NCBI RefSeq assembly: GCF_037975245.1
Contig: NC_092569.1
Coordinates: 24,103,168-24,167,167, forward strand
DNA: 64,000 nucleotides
Direction: 5' to 3'
From: Apostichopus japonicus
Lineage: Eukaryota > Echinodermata > Holothuroidea > Aspidochirotida > Stichopodidae
The position numbers were made by a program, and so were the translations under genes. The notes under the pieces are model-generated. The model ran no database searches, was not told the DNA's origin, and was given only the letters and a program-made list of their open reading frames with translations. Shown in pieces: positions 1-10,217 of this stretch. Every line of letters starts with the position of its first letter. Position 1 is the first letter of the stretch.

Positions 1-534
1 TTAGATATACGGTAATTTTGATCTCAAAATTTAAGTATCCTTTGACGATATGTGTATTTTAGTGTACACGCATTAGCTTATGAATAAGTATAGATCAACA
101 TTATGAGGCCCATTAGAGACACATGTTGGCGGAGTGGTATACGTGCGCTCTCTATATATACAGGCGCACACCTGTGATCACGTGCATGACTAATTAAAAT
201 GTCAACATGTCGTTCAAAACATCGCAAATAAAGCAGTTTAATATTTTGACTATAATTGACACACTTTCTTCTCACCTGTTGATTGTCTTGAAGTTCTTCT
301 CTCCTCGTTTCTTTCGATGGGGTGCAATCGTTCTTGAAGAAGAGCGGTTGGGTCGTTGGGGGTGTAAGCTGGAGGGGCAGCGGGGTACATGGTGAGGTCA
401 GCAATGGTGTTGAATTCGGTATATGGTGGTGGGGGTTCGTTATAAATACTGCAATCGTTGTAACTTGGAGGTCCAGAAACAGAATTCCGACGTCTGACAA
501 TGATTTACAAAAGCAAACAAAATATTCAGATGAA

Positions 535-619
535 AATAATAATAAGAAGAATATTTATAATAGTAGAATAATAATAATTAATAATAATAATAATAACAAT
601 CATAATAATAATGATGATA

Positions 620-654
<35 letters not shown>

Positions 655-655
655 G
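535..655. repeat. AAT/ATA trinucleotide microsatellite
   Basis: The stretch is dominated by AAT/ATA units interrupted by single substitutions, ending in an uninterrupted run near 622-652. The short reading frame that runs through it (poly-Asn) is a by-product of the repeat and not a gene. Confidence 0.9.
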
Positions 656-660
656 GCATA

Positions 661-1037
661 TATTTTAATTCGATAGAAACGACATAGGAATTAGCAATAC
701 AGAGGTTTCTAAGTCGAAATTTCGACTGTATCCCGAGATTTCTAACGTTGTGTCGGCCAAATTTGAACGTTTTAATGTTCCTCCTGTCATGTAAGCATTA
801 GTCATCGTTGTAAACATTGTCACATGAAACTACATATGATATGGAATAGAGTTGTTGGCAGTTCCAGTGATAAAATTCATTCCTTTTCATGATAGACTTT
901 AAGCAAACAGAAAAGAGATTGCCGACATAATAAATTACAGCAACAACAACAACAGATATAAGGAGAAAACAATCGATACAAGCGTGTCATATGGATATAC
1001 CGTATACAGATAACAACCATAAGGTAAACCAATGTCA
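661..1037. other. Intergenic sequence, nothing recognised
   Basis: Sequence between the AAT microsatellite and the first hAT-type element. I see no extended coding region, RNA gene or clear repeat here. Confidence 0.5.
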
Positions 1038-1045
1038 ATTTATAA

Positions 1046-1426
1046 CAGTGGCGTAGGAAAGTACTTTTGAGTGGGGGGGGGGGGGCTGAAGACTGATGGC
1101 CGGCCTGGGGGAGGGGTCTAAGGGGAGGGGGTGTCCCCCTCCCCTTAGGAATTTTTTTGCATTTCCAGGTGGCCTCAGATGCAATTTGGTGCAATATAGT
1201 ACACTTCAACCCACCCATTCCATTTTGTATATAATTTTGCATTTTCACCTGGTCCTAGATGCAATTTGGTGCTCCAAATGAGATTTTTTTCTCATTTGGA
1301 AATGAAAAAGGGGTTTTCTGACTTGCGAAGCGGGGGGGGGGGGGGCGGAATGATACTTCCGCCCTCCACATTTTTCACTGGGGGGCTGGCGCCCCCCAGC
1401 CCCCCCCCCCGGTTCCTACGCCCTTG
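1046..1426 (+). mobile_element. hAT-type miniature element, family A, copy 1, with perfect 8-bp TSD
   Basis: The element begins CAGTGGCGTAGGAA and ends TTCCTACGCCCTTG. These ends are 14-bp inverted repeats with two mismatches. It is flanked by the direct repeat ATTTATAA (1038-1045 and 1427-1434), an exact 8-bp target-site duplication as expected for the hAT superfamily. There is no transposase reading frame, so it is non-autonomous. Inside are long G and C runs near both ends and a tandem pair of 'gatgcaatttggtgc' motifs (about 1178 and 1258). Copies recur at 21160-21526, 54349-54701 and 57588-57931. Confidence 0.85.
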
Positions 1427-1434
1427 ATTTATAA

Positions 1435-2870
1435 TGAAGATGAGAAATATCAGACAAACTAAAACATTGTAATTCAAATGAATTTTGGTTCAACTTGAGT
1501 GAAGGCCATACGGGCAGCTTTAATGCACCATTGCGCGCAGTCACGTGACTTAAAAATATTACCGGCTATTATATACATGTGGTATATAAAGTGTTAGCTA
1601 CGGTATACGCATCACAGCCCGCTTTTATCATACACACACCCTTCATCCGCATATCATAAAAAAAGTTAACCGCGATAATAAAAGACGGTTGAATACAGTG
1701 ACAAATTATTGAGGGTACTCTAAATCGCATGACAGAAATGTTGAGGCGCCTCTTCCTCTCTTTATATAGTCTTTACTATATTACCATCAGCTAGCCTATA
1801 TTATGGTATAGGCCTAACTATATAGGACGTACTTCACCAACAGCTAGTAACATATACAGCACAGATATGCAATATATAAGGAATGCAGACTGTGCCTGTT
1901 TTTATGTTGATAGTAAATGCCACGCTAGGAATGCTTTCATAGATTAAGCAGTTATGAGAAGAGATTTATATTCTTAATTAGTTATGTCTTTACGTACTGC
2001 AGGCCTATAGAGGGCAAAAGATTATAAATCAAAAATGATATGATAATGCTGTTATGATCATGAGTCAGGTAAGAATAATGCAGCTTCCAATTGTGTGTGA
2101 TGGCAGGGACGAAAATTCTTTTTGTTTTTTGTTGTTGTTTCAAATATTGCTGTTTATGAGCCCTGATTGGTTCAATTTTGCAATGGTTAATATGAACTAT
2201 TATTGAGGTCTGTTCACAATTAGGGCTGTACTTTTTAGGATGTAATCTCCCCGGACTTTCGATGCAGTAGCTAGCTATAGAATGTCAGTGGAACGATAGA
2301 AAAGTCAGATATATCCTATACATGAAGAGTATACCATATATACGAAATCACGAGATAAATAAATAACGTAGAAATATAGGAATGCTTGACCAATATTACT
2401 ATCTAACTGCAATTATATGAAAAAAGTATTTAATCCTTATCGATTAATCATAGGCCACACGGAAGACAGAATCATTGAAAAGGATTCTGCCATGCCGGAA
2501 AAATATATCGTAAATGATAAAAAATATAAAGATAAAAAACAGGTTAAAAAAGTCAGCTAAATTGTCGCAGAAGAGTAAACATACCTTCTTAAATGCTTCT
2601 TGAAAATAGCCTTCCCTCGTTTTCCGAAAGAGGTGATTGGATTCATACTGGTGTTAATTTTTTTACTCCACAAATGAAAAAAAAGTCTTTTAGTAGGTAT
2701 AACACAAATCACCGCAGTTGTTCTCGAGTCGTCTGTAGTAGCAATGACTTTCCCTAACTTTTACAATGTTTTGTTAATTGAGCTGGTTTGCAGACGGCTG
2801 TGTCTTTTACTTCTGTGAAAATACTGCCGAGGTCTCCCTTATTTGAACATAACCGCGCAACTGAACTTTT
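1435..2870. other. Intergenic sequence, nothing recognised
   Basis: About 1.4 kb of AT-rich, apparently unique sequence with no long open frame on either strand and no repeat family that I can match elsewhere in the window. Confidence 0.5.
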
Positions 2871-2880
2871 CTATATGTTT

Positions 2881-2967
2881 GCCTGCCAACATCCCACACG
2901 CGACAGCACGCGAGGTTCGCTAACCGCTCCGATGACGTCAGCGTATTACGGTATCCTATTGGCTGAG
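2881..2967. promoter_or_regulatory. CRE plus inverted CCAAT cluster, possible promoter
   Basis: A CpG-richer patch in otherwise AT-rich DNA contains the palindrome TGACGTCA (2933-2940), a full cAMP-response element, followed about 16 bp later by CTATTGGCTGAG, an inverted CCAAT box. Known CRE/NF-Y promoters use this combination. No gene could be assigned to it: short open frames lie on both strands nearby (3028-3213 + and 2807-3052 -), and neither resembles a known protein. Confidence 0.3.
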
Positions 2968-3394
2968 CTTTTGTCAATGGAGATGTACATAAGCGTAGTC
3001 GAAGCATGACGTGTTTTTTGTTGAGAGTTGTTATCACCAATGCCATCTTCACATTTCAAAAAAAAAAGGGTCGTCCTAGATCACGACGGAAGAACCGCAA
3101 ATCCCATTAGTGATAAATGCAACATTTTAGATTCACAGTTCTCTGAAACCAATTGTCATATTTATAAACGATTCCTCGTTAATTTCAGGAATACCGGAAT
3201 AGAGTTTTGGTAAAATTGGTATTGATTTTAAATCACTTTGACCATATTCTACTGGGTGCATTGAATGAGAATTTCAAGGTTTGCTTTGGAAGCGGACTTT
3301 TCAGTAAAATAATGGGATGAGACGGGGTAGACACGTGAAAGCATAGAGAGAAGGAGAGTAAGTATACCGTACTTGCATGGAAGTAAAAAAAAGA

Positions 3395-3540
3395 AAATGG
3401 GGAGGGGTCGGAGAGAGAGGGGTCGGGAGGGAGGGTCGGGAGGGAGGGGTTGGGGAGGGAGGGGTCGGGGAGGGAGGGGTCGTGGAGGGTGGGGTCGTGG
3501 AGGGAAGGGAAGGGGAACCTGGGGAGGGGTAAAAGGGAGG
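3395..3540 (+). repeat. G-rich minisatellite, GGGAGGGAGGGGTCGG-like units
   Basis: Roughly 16-bp units of GGGAGGG plus GTCGG or GTGG repeat about eight times. Runs of three or more G recur every 4-5 bases on the plus strand, so the plus strand should form G-quadruplexes. Overlapping open frames on both strands (Gly/Arg-rich or Pro/Ser-rich) are consequences of the composition. Confidence 0.85.
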
Positions 3541-3820
3541 ACAAGAAAACACAAAAGATGGCAAAAGAAGTCTGAATCGGGGCATCAGGGGATTAACTGT
3601 TATTCCTTTTCGGTAATTGTCTCCGAGGGCCCCCAGGGGTCCGGCTGGCCGGATCGGCCTAGTTACGCTGCTGGATTTACATTTACATGTATAGGAAGAA
3701 TTCAGCTTGAATATATGAATATGAGAACAACTTGGTTCTAAGCGCAAGTAAGAGCTTTTAAAGAGACTAAATACGTACCTCATGGTAAATAATATTCCAC
3801 AATGTTAGATTTTTTTCCAT

Positions 3821-3862
3821 TCAATTTCTTTATTCCAGTATAAATTACAAAATTTATAAATA
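3821..3862 (-). mobile_element. LINE/SINE 3' tail fragment (minus orientation)
   Basis: Read on the minus strand, this contains the motif TTTATACTGGAATAAAG followed by a short A/T-rich simple tail. The same end motif occurs at about 4832-4890 (+) and inside the insertion at 25434-25523 (+), so it is probably the conserved 3' end of a non-LTR retroelement family. Confidence 0.5.
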
Positions 3863-4590
3863 GGACACATAATAATTATACACAACAGACGTAAACTGTA
3901 CAATCATGAAAGCATGAAAAAATAAGAAATAAGATGGAGGATTAGAAGTTTTTTTTTATAGAATGAAAGATTTGAAAGGATTAAAAAGATTATAACACAG
4001 ATTCTAAGAAACCATTATGAATATAAATGGCTGCTCTGTAAATTAGTTCTTAAAAAGCATAATTCTAAAAGTTGGCAAGATAGTAGGATTTCGTAGATTG
4101 TATTTGTTTGTTTACTTGCACAGAGTGATCAACTCGGAGTGAAGTGGGTGATCTTTAGAACTATGTATTTTCTTAGCTAGTATTATGAAGTCATTTCTAG
4201 CAGCAGTGTTTACTTTACCAACCAGGCTTTCATAGTCGAGATAAAATACATTTGAGCTATTATTTCAAGAAACTTCTGATGAAAACCCCACCTGATAATT
4301 TGAAAGTAGCTTACATTTTATTGGCTTACCCCTCGACTTGTTCTTTGGAGTGGATCACAGATACTGATCTGTGATATCATCAGGTTAGATGCTCTTTACT
4401 TTCGTATTATAATCTGTTCTCTTTCTTTCTTGTGATTGTTTGTGTATAACTACTAGGTATAACTTGAGAAACAAAGCAATAACACCAAAATTCAGAATTA
4501 ATGTGTGTAGATAATAGTTTTATTTATCGTGCTGCTATTTATTTACGAAATGGTAATCTGAAAAATTTATTGTAGACAGTTGCACCTGTA
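3863..4590. other. Intergenic sequence, nothing recognised
   Basis: AT-rich sequence without an extended reading frame. The duplicated 'actgatctgtgat' near 4362-4378 is a short local repeat only. Confidence 0.45.
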
Positions 4591-4595
4591 CGTTT

Positions 4596-4752
4596 TGTAT
4601 ATATATCTATGTATATGTATGTATATGTATGTATGTGTATATGTATGTATGTGTATATATGTGTATGTGTGTGTATGTGCATATATGTGTACATATGTGT
4701 ATATGTATGTGTGTATATGTATATGTGTATATATATGTATATATATATTTTT
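4596..4752. repeat. Interrupted (TG)n/(TA)n microsatellite
   Basis: A mixture of TATG, TGTG and TATA dinucleotide steps extends over about 155 bp. The Tyr/Val/Cys/Met-rich open frames through it are simple-repeat artefacts. Confidence 0.9.
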
Positions 4753-4831
4753 TTATTTATTGTTTTTGTGTTTTTTACACTAACATTTTAAAATAATTTC
4801 TTGTTACATACTCACTTTTGATGTCCTTTTT

Positions 4832-4890
4832 ATAAATATTTATATTTATACTGGAAATAAATAAATGAAAATGAAAATACAATGAAATGT
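4832..4890 (+). mobile_element. LINE/SINE 3' tail fragment
   Basis: Contains TTTATACTGGAAATAAA followed by (AAATGAAAATG)-like simple sequence, matching the 3' ends at 3821-3862 (-) and 25434-25523 (+). Confidence 0.5.
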
Positions 4891-5294
4891 TTAGGTTAAA
4901 ATTACGGTATAAAGCTGCATGTCTATATGCTAGACATTGTAATTAAATTTAATCAAAATGCAAACTTGTCTGTCGAATTATTACCCTTTTTATACACTGT
5001 GGATAAGTGAGTTAAAATATTTGAATGAAAAGTCAAAATTATATTAACAACTCAATCGCTATATATGATGAGATCATTTACTATTTATGAAAAGCAGATG
5101 TATTCACAAAATATCACCAAAATAAAAATATAGCAAACTAGAAAAGTCATAGTTTTGCTCTACAACCTAAATCATTATGAGGATATGACTTAAAGATGCA
5201 GAACATTTCCAGCATATAAAAAAGTATAAATCCGTACTGAGGGATAGTATACCATTACATATGCATTGAAACTATAGAATATATACGAGTATTC

Positions 5295-5622
5295 CAGGTG
5301 CGTATCCAGGGGGGCGTTGGGGGCGCGCGCCCCCGTGTAAGAAAAAGAGGAGAGAAAAAAGAGAAGAAAAAGGAAAAAAAGAGGGGGAAAAAAGAGGAGG
5401 AGGAGAGGAAGGAAGGGAAAAGAAATAGAAGAGAGAGAGAAAAGGGAGAAAAGGAGGGAGTAAAAGAGAAACGCCTAGACACCGGGAAGAGAACGAGGAA
5501 CAGTGACATCATTACAGCGCTGATCCCTATTATATACACACGGTAGCCAGTGATGGATCAAGGATTTCGGAAGGGGCGTGTGCCTCACCCTACCCCTCCA
5601 TTTTTGACGTTTCCATTTTTCC
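5295..5622 (+). mobile_element. hAT-like repeat, family C, with polypurine interior
   Basis: It starts CAGGTGCGTATCCAGG and continues into about 120 bp of almost pure A/G (5340-5470). It is homologous, in reverse orientation, to 25407-25804. A second hAT-like start, CAGTGATGGATCAAGG, lies inside at about 5550. I could not identify the right terminus or a target-site duplication. Confidence 0.6.
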
Positions 5623-5744
5623 TCTCTCACTAATGATGTATATATATATTATATATGGTCTATCATACCGCGTGTATGTGTATATACGCCTTAAACAATG
5701 GAAGAATTGTTCTATGAAACCAACTGTGGCTGGTCTCGAACGCG

Positions 5745-6025
5745 ACCGTGTCGTCGGGGAACATGACGCATATCGGGAAGGGGCGACCGCCTCCCCCCCC
5801 CCCACCTTCAGCATGTTTCTTTATGATATCGCTAGTAATTTCAAAATAGAAAATGCTTAGATGCAACTTATAAGGCCTGGGAAGTGTCATTTCCAGCGAT
5901 CTGGGAGACATTTTCGGCCAAAATTTGCTTGTACGCTTCGCGCCAACTCATGGTGGAGCTATACGCTTAGATAATTTGCCTACAGGCTTCGCTCCTCCCT
6001 TGGCAAATTCCTCGCTACGCGCCTG
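5745..6025 (-). mobile_element. hAT-like repeat fragment ending CTACGCGCCTG
   Basis: The right edge reads, on the minus strand, CAGGCGCGTAGCGAGGAA, a typical hAT-like start. The interior (5875-5960) resembles the family-B elements at 6487-7050 and 24357-24931 ('gaagtg.catttcc.g.gatctgg', 'tgtacgct.cgcgccaac'). The left terminus could not be placed. Confidence 0.5.
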
Positions 6026-6084
6026 TTCGAATTTCTAAAGCAAACAGCAGATATCACATCATATCAGTGAGCATGAAAATGGCG

Positions 6085-6394
6085 TTCCAGGATGAACAGC
6101 CTCAAAACTGCCCGACTTGCCCGAAAAAAATAACCAAAAATTTTCGCGCGCTCCGCGTGCGTTCAACATGTCAATGTCATATAAGTAAGCATCGGTTATT
6201 ACAGCGCATGCCATCGTGTACCACACGATTCGTGAAAGTTGCGCAGTATACCGCGGGATGCTAATGTAAAAAACGAAGTGTCTTATGCAGATGGAGAAAA
6301 AGCATGGAGGTATAATTATTTAAGAACTCTCTTTTACAGTAGACATGGCGAATTAAGGCTGCAGCCCCCCCCCCCCCCGCCTCCTACGCCTATG
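6085..6394 (+). mobile_element. Diverged relative of the 9329-9710 miniature element
   Basis: It shares 'ttgcccgaaaaa.ataaccaaaaattttcgcgcgctccgcg' and the C-run plus CTCCTACGCCTATG right end with 9329-9710, in the same orientation. The left terminus is degraded, and no target duplication of the right flank TGTGTTGT was found. Confidence 0.55.
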
Positions 6395-6486
6395 TGTGTT
6401 GTGTTCGGCTTTGGAAATATCTGCTATTTTTCATTTCCTTCAACCAGTTTTATAATAGCCGTTATAAGAAGTTTTAATATTTGTAC

Positions 6487-7050
6487 AAATTAACTGTATC
6501 TGAATTTTCGAAAATTTCCTGACCAACATTCTTCATCATACTTCTCTCTATACTCGTGCAATTTTGACCGGTCTGTTAGGGGTTGAAGGAGGTTTTTCTA
6601 TATCGGTTGTCCATAGATAAAATTTTGTGCAACATTATGGGTATGTTTTGAAGTGAGTTTATTCACGAGAAATGTGAATTTACCAATTCTGAACAAATAA
6701 TTGGCTTAAAACCTTGAAAAGTGGGGCTGACGGGTATTGTGGGCCGCGACGTAGAATCACCTACAAAAGCAATGATCCACAGGACATACTATGAGGTCGA
6801 ACATGATTTGTGACTGGTGACAATCTTCAAAAAGGTGATGGGTGGAAAAAAACTATTGGGAAATACTTGGTTCTCAGGCAAAAGTATACATCTGGTTGGT
6901 CATTTTCAAGCCCGAGAAGTGCCATTTCCGGTGATCTGGGGGGTATCAAAACCAGAAATTTTCTTGTACGCTGCGCGCCAACCGATGGTGGCGCTCCGCT
7001 TAGATAGTAATTCGCGCCCCCCGGGTTAGAAAATCCTGGATACGCCCCTG
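6487..7050 (-). mobile_element. hAT-like repeat, family B, copy 1
   Basis: The right end, read on the minus strand, is CAGGGGCGTATCCAGGATTT. About 560 bp is homologous in reverse to 24357-24931, including the blocks 'ttgtacgctgcgcgccaacc' and 'gaccggtctgttaggggttg'. Homology between the two copies stops at the same point (near 6487 and 24931), which probably marks the other end. There is no transposase frame; the short open frames at 6810-7029 fall within the repeat. Confidence 0.65.
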
Positions 7051-7110
7051 TATACGGCTAGGTATTAGGGCTAAGGCAAGGATGTATCCGGTGAGTTATA
7101 CCATGCACTA

Positions 7111-7330
7111 ACATAATAATAATAATAATAATATTTGCTTTTTATGTAGCGCTTTATACCAGCGATAGGTCTCAAAGCGCTTTACAGACGTTATATTACC
7201 CCTGGTCAATGATAACCTGTCACATGCAGAGACAATCCCTCCATTCGGCAGCAGTTATATACTGCGCCCAATGACAAGTTACCTCACAGGTACCCATTAA
7301 CCCCTGGGTGGAGAGAATATAATTTGTGCG
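7111..7330 (+). repeat. SINE-like repeat with GCGCTTTATA / AAAGCGCTTTACA core
   Basis: An (AAT)n run leads into 'tttttatgtagcgctttatacc', then 'caaagcgctttacag', a mirrored core that is very common in invertebrate deuterostome genomes. It continues to 'ggtacccattaacccctgggtgg'. No protein is encoded. The family name is not certain to me. Confidence 0.5.
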
Positions 7331-7389
7331 CATTACTCCTCACTCAGCTGGCCCGTTCCATTGTTTTCCCCCTCTCAGTGATGCCGGTC

Positions 7390-7830
7390 TCGATAGCCCG
7401 TGGGTGGGTGGGTGGGAGAGGGGAGGGGGGGGGGGTAGCGTCAGGCGATTTCCATAATGAGCAGCGGGAATTTCTCAGACAGAACGTTTCATAATCCTAA
7501 TATTAGTAACCCGATATCGACGTTGCACGTAACGTTACGTTGTGAGTATCGCGCGACGTTACTTTGGGCGCATTACGCTACACTGGGTTGTCCCCTCTTC
7601 TATCATACCGTTCTAGAGAGCCCCAGGGTGTGTGTTTGTGGGTGGCTGGATGGGGCGGGGGGGGGGTCCGGAATCGGAATTCTCAAACATGACAGCCACG
7701 GCAAAAACCAATGATGGGGACGAAAATGATTGTTACGCGAAACAAATGTCGATCGAATATCTGTTGTTCTTTTTTTTTTCTCTACTAAAGCTGTCCTCTA
7801 TTTCTGTCAGTTCTCCCCCGCATTAAAGTT
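7390..7830. other. G-rich spacer with two similar G-run segments
   Basis: Two related stretches, about 7340-7430 and 7565-7670, share 'gcgcattac.c..cactc/gggt' followed by 'tc..taccg/gccggtct.gatagccc..gggtg' and a long G run, suggesting a degenerate tandem duplication of about 230 bp. No coding region is supported. Confidence 0.35.
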
Positions 7831-8267
7831 CGTTACGTACGTAATACCCAGTTTAGACTGGCATTATTGCTCCCTATAGTCACATATAAAAAGTACATTT
7901 ATTTGTTTTCCTTCTGTGAATGTTTGATTGAAGTTTCTCAGAAGACCTTTTCCTTTTTTTCTCATGTCATTCTTTCTTGTTTCTTCGTGCACGTGTGCGG
8001 TCGACCTCCACAACCCTATATAGATGACTTGTAAATGACTCCAATGTTCCCCGTGTAGATCTTATTGGTTCTATATACTGTGGGGTCATCCAATGAGGTG
8101 AGCTGACACGTGACGATGTGTTCATTTTAATACTCATATCAGTTGCATTTGCGTAAACACTCCATGCACGAACACGTCATTGTGACGTATATAGTAAAAC
8201 CTGAGTCTAAATAACGTACAAGTTGCAGAGTTTCTTAGTTTCTTCACTTTAGAGGATATGTTGTAGA

Positions 8268-8330
8268 CAGGGACGTCGCTAGAGGGGGTGTGGGGGTGTC
8301 TCACCCCCCCCCCCTAAACGGTAAAACTGA
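8268..8330 (+). mobile_element. hAT-like terminus (CAGGGACGTCGCTAGAGG)
   Basis: The sequence starts with CAGGGACGTCGCTAGAGG and runs into G/C runs, as other hAT-like ends here do. The matching far end was not found, so only this terminus is called. Confidence 0.35.
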
Positions 8331-8739
8331 CGATAGTTGGAAAATTTCAAGTGCGACAGTCGGAAATTCCGGCTGTCACACTTTAATTTTTCCGACTGTT
8401 GCACTCTAATTTTCACATATTCTTGTAATTAATTTGAGGGTGACCTAAAACTGTCGGTCAAAATTGACCTTTAATCACTCATATTTACCACGTTTTCCTT
8501 GTCATATTGAGAAATTGTATCTCGCGATCCTTATACTCCACCATACAAAACTTCGTATGATTTTGAATACTCTAAAAAAAAAATGCCTAATAGGTCTACT
8601 GTACAACGTTCGCCAGCTTCAATTCGGATAATTTATGTATTAATTTTGCTATTGGGTGGGTTGACCCTGTTCGCTAGCTTCAAGTAAGTTCAGGATATAC
8701 ATTTTCTGTATGGTATACAATTAAAACTCTCAATGCTAA

Positions 8740-9120
8740 TCTACGGAAGCTTAATAGTGCCACCAACATAAGAAAACCTTTGCCCCATAAGGTGACATTT
8801 TTCAGTAAATTGTTTAGATAACAAGATAAAATCTTATCAAAAAATCAGAAAAATGCTGGATTGCTCAGTTCCTATAACTGAGCAGTTGAACAATTTTCTG
8901 AAAAATGTATCGCCTAATTGACAACTTATCATATCTCGTCAATTGGACATTTTGCTGCAAAATGTTCAATTGTTCACTTCATTCCATCCGAGCAATTGAA
9001 AAAATATTCTGCAAAATGTTTGACAACTTATCGTATCTCGTCAACTCAACATTTTTCTGCAAAATGTTTAATTATTCACTTCATTCCAAATGCTCAGTTA
9101 GAATGAAGTGAACAATTGAT
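8740..9120. repeat. Tandem duplication rich in small hairpins
   Basis: Two copies of a 68-bp unit beginning 'tgacaacttatc.tatctcgtcaa' lie at 8919-8986 and 9021-9088. An inverted copy of the unit end ('gaatgaagtgaacaattga') follows at about 9101-9119. Nearby 'gctcagttcctataactgagc' is a perfect 8-bp-stem hairpin. The two short open frames here (8905-9111) only trace the duplication. Confidence 0.65.
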
Positions 9121-9328
9121 TTTTTTTTTCATGATGAGTGATAAAAAGCCCCACCCCCCCCCCACAAAGAAAATAATATTAAGCGCTTAGAAAAAGCACT
9201 GTATTTTTTGGTAATTCACTATGTCATCGAATATAATTTGTTGAAAAAAAAAAGTGTTTCCCCTTTGTTACATTAACATAGCTTTTGTAGTCAGTAGTCT
9301 ATATAGCCTTCAAGCAGATAACTATACT

Positions 9329-9710
9329 CATAGGCGTAGGAGCCCAATTGATTTGGGAGGGCTGTAACGAGTTGCCCGAAAAATACAACCAAAAATTTTC
9401 GCGCGCTCCGCGCGCGTTCGAATTATCAATGTGCATATCATATATGCATGCATCGGTTTTTACATTGCATGCCAATAACATACAATCATTTTGCCGTGTT
9501 ATTACCCTTCCATATTGGTTAGAGTTATTGGGTAAGTCGTTACAATAATAATGGTAATAATAATATCAGTTTAACCATTGAAAAACACATTGCAAATTAT
9601 TTTTCTTTCAGTAGGTGCCCGAAAAATTATCCGCATATTGCCCGAATTTTCACAACAAACTTTGGTTGGAGGGGCTGCAGACCCCCCCCCCCCCCTCCTA
9701 TACGCATATG
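9329..9710 (+). mobile_element. Miniature hAT-type element with perfect 8-bp TSD
   Basis: The ends are CATAGGCGTAGGAG and, read inward from the right, CATATGCGTATAGGAG: inverted repeats with a 2-bp insertion. The flanks are the exact direct repeat ACTATACT (9321-9328 and 9711-9718). The interior is AT-rich with a 15-C run next to the right end. The TIR core GGCGTAGGA is shared with family A, so the two families may use the same transposase source (inference). Confidence 0.8.
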
Positions 9711-10033
9711 ACTATACTCAAGTCTTGCTTAACCAGAGGGATTAAAAAGTTTGTGAAGTGAGGGCCAGTGGGTACAAATATATCGAAAAAAAAGTTCGGA
9801 ACAAAAGTGCAGTCGCGAAAGATGGGGTGTCTGAGTGACACTGTCCGTATCGTTGACGAGTAGTGCAGGGAGGGGGTGGGGGAGTACAAGGCAGCAGTCG
9901 GAATTTTCTGGCTCCAAAACCCATCCAGTTGGAATTTCAGCCACTACACCCCCCCCCCCCCTCAATCATCAGGCCTTATAGCTACGTCTCTGGTTGCAGA
10001 CTCTTAATAAACACAGCTGTAGGTCCAGGTTAA

Positions 10034-10035
10034 AA

Positions 10036-10109
<74 letters not shown>

Positions 10110-10110
10110 G

Positions 10111-10175
<65 letters not shown>

Positions 10176-10176
10176 G

Positions 10177-10212
<36 letters not shown>
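10034..10212. repeat. (CA)n then (TA)n microsatellite with TAAATGAAAA spacers
   Basis: A short (AC)n leads into long (TA)n blocks separated twice by 'aaatgaaaa', so the array has a higher-order unit of roughly 60-65 bp. The Ile/Tyr open frame is an artefact. Confidence 0.95.
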
Positions 10213-10215
<3 letters not shown>

Positions 10216-10217
10216 AT

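Noticed and set aside
78-500. 140-residue minus-strand frame
   Set aside because: No start context, no recognisable domain, and an overlapping open plus strand of similar length; a chance frame in Pro/Thr-rich composition.
3233-3783. Pro/Ser-rich minus frames and Gly/Arg-rich plus frame
   Set aside because: Low-complexity products of the G-rich minisatellite.
9969-10217. 82-residue Tyr/Ile frame
   Set aside because: Pure (TA)n microsatellite.
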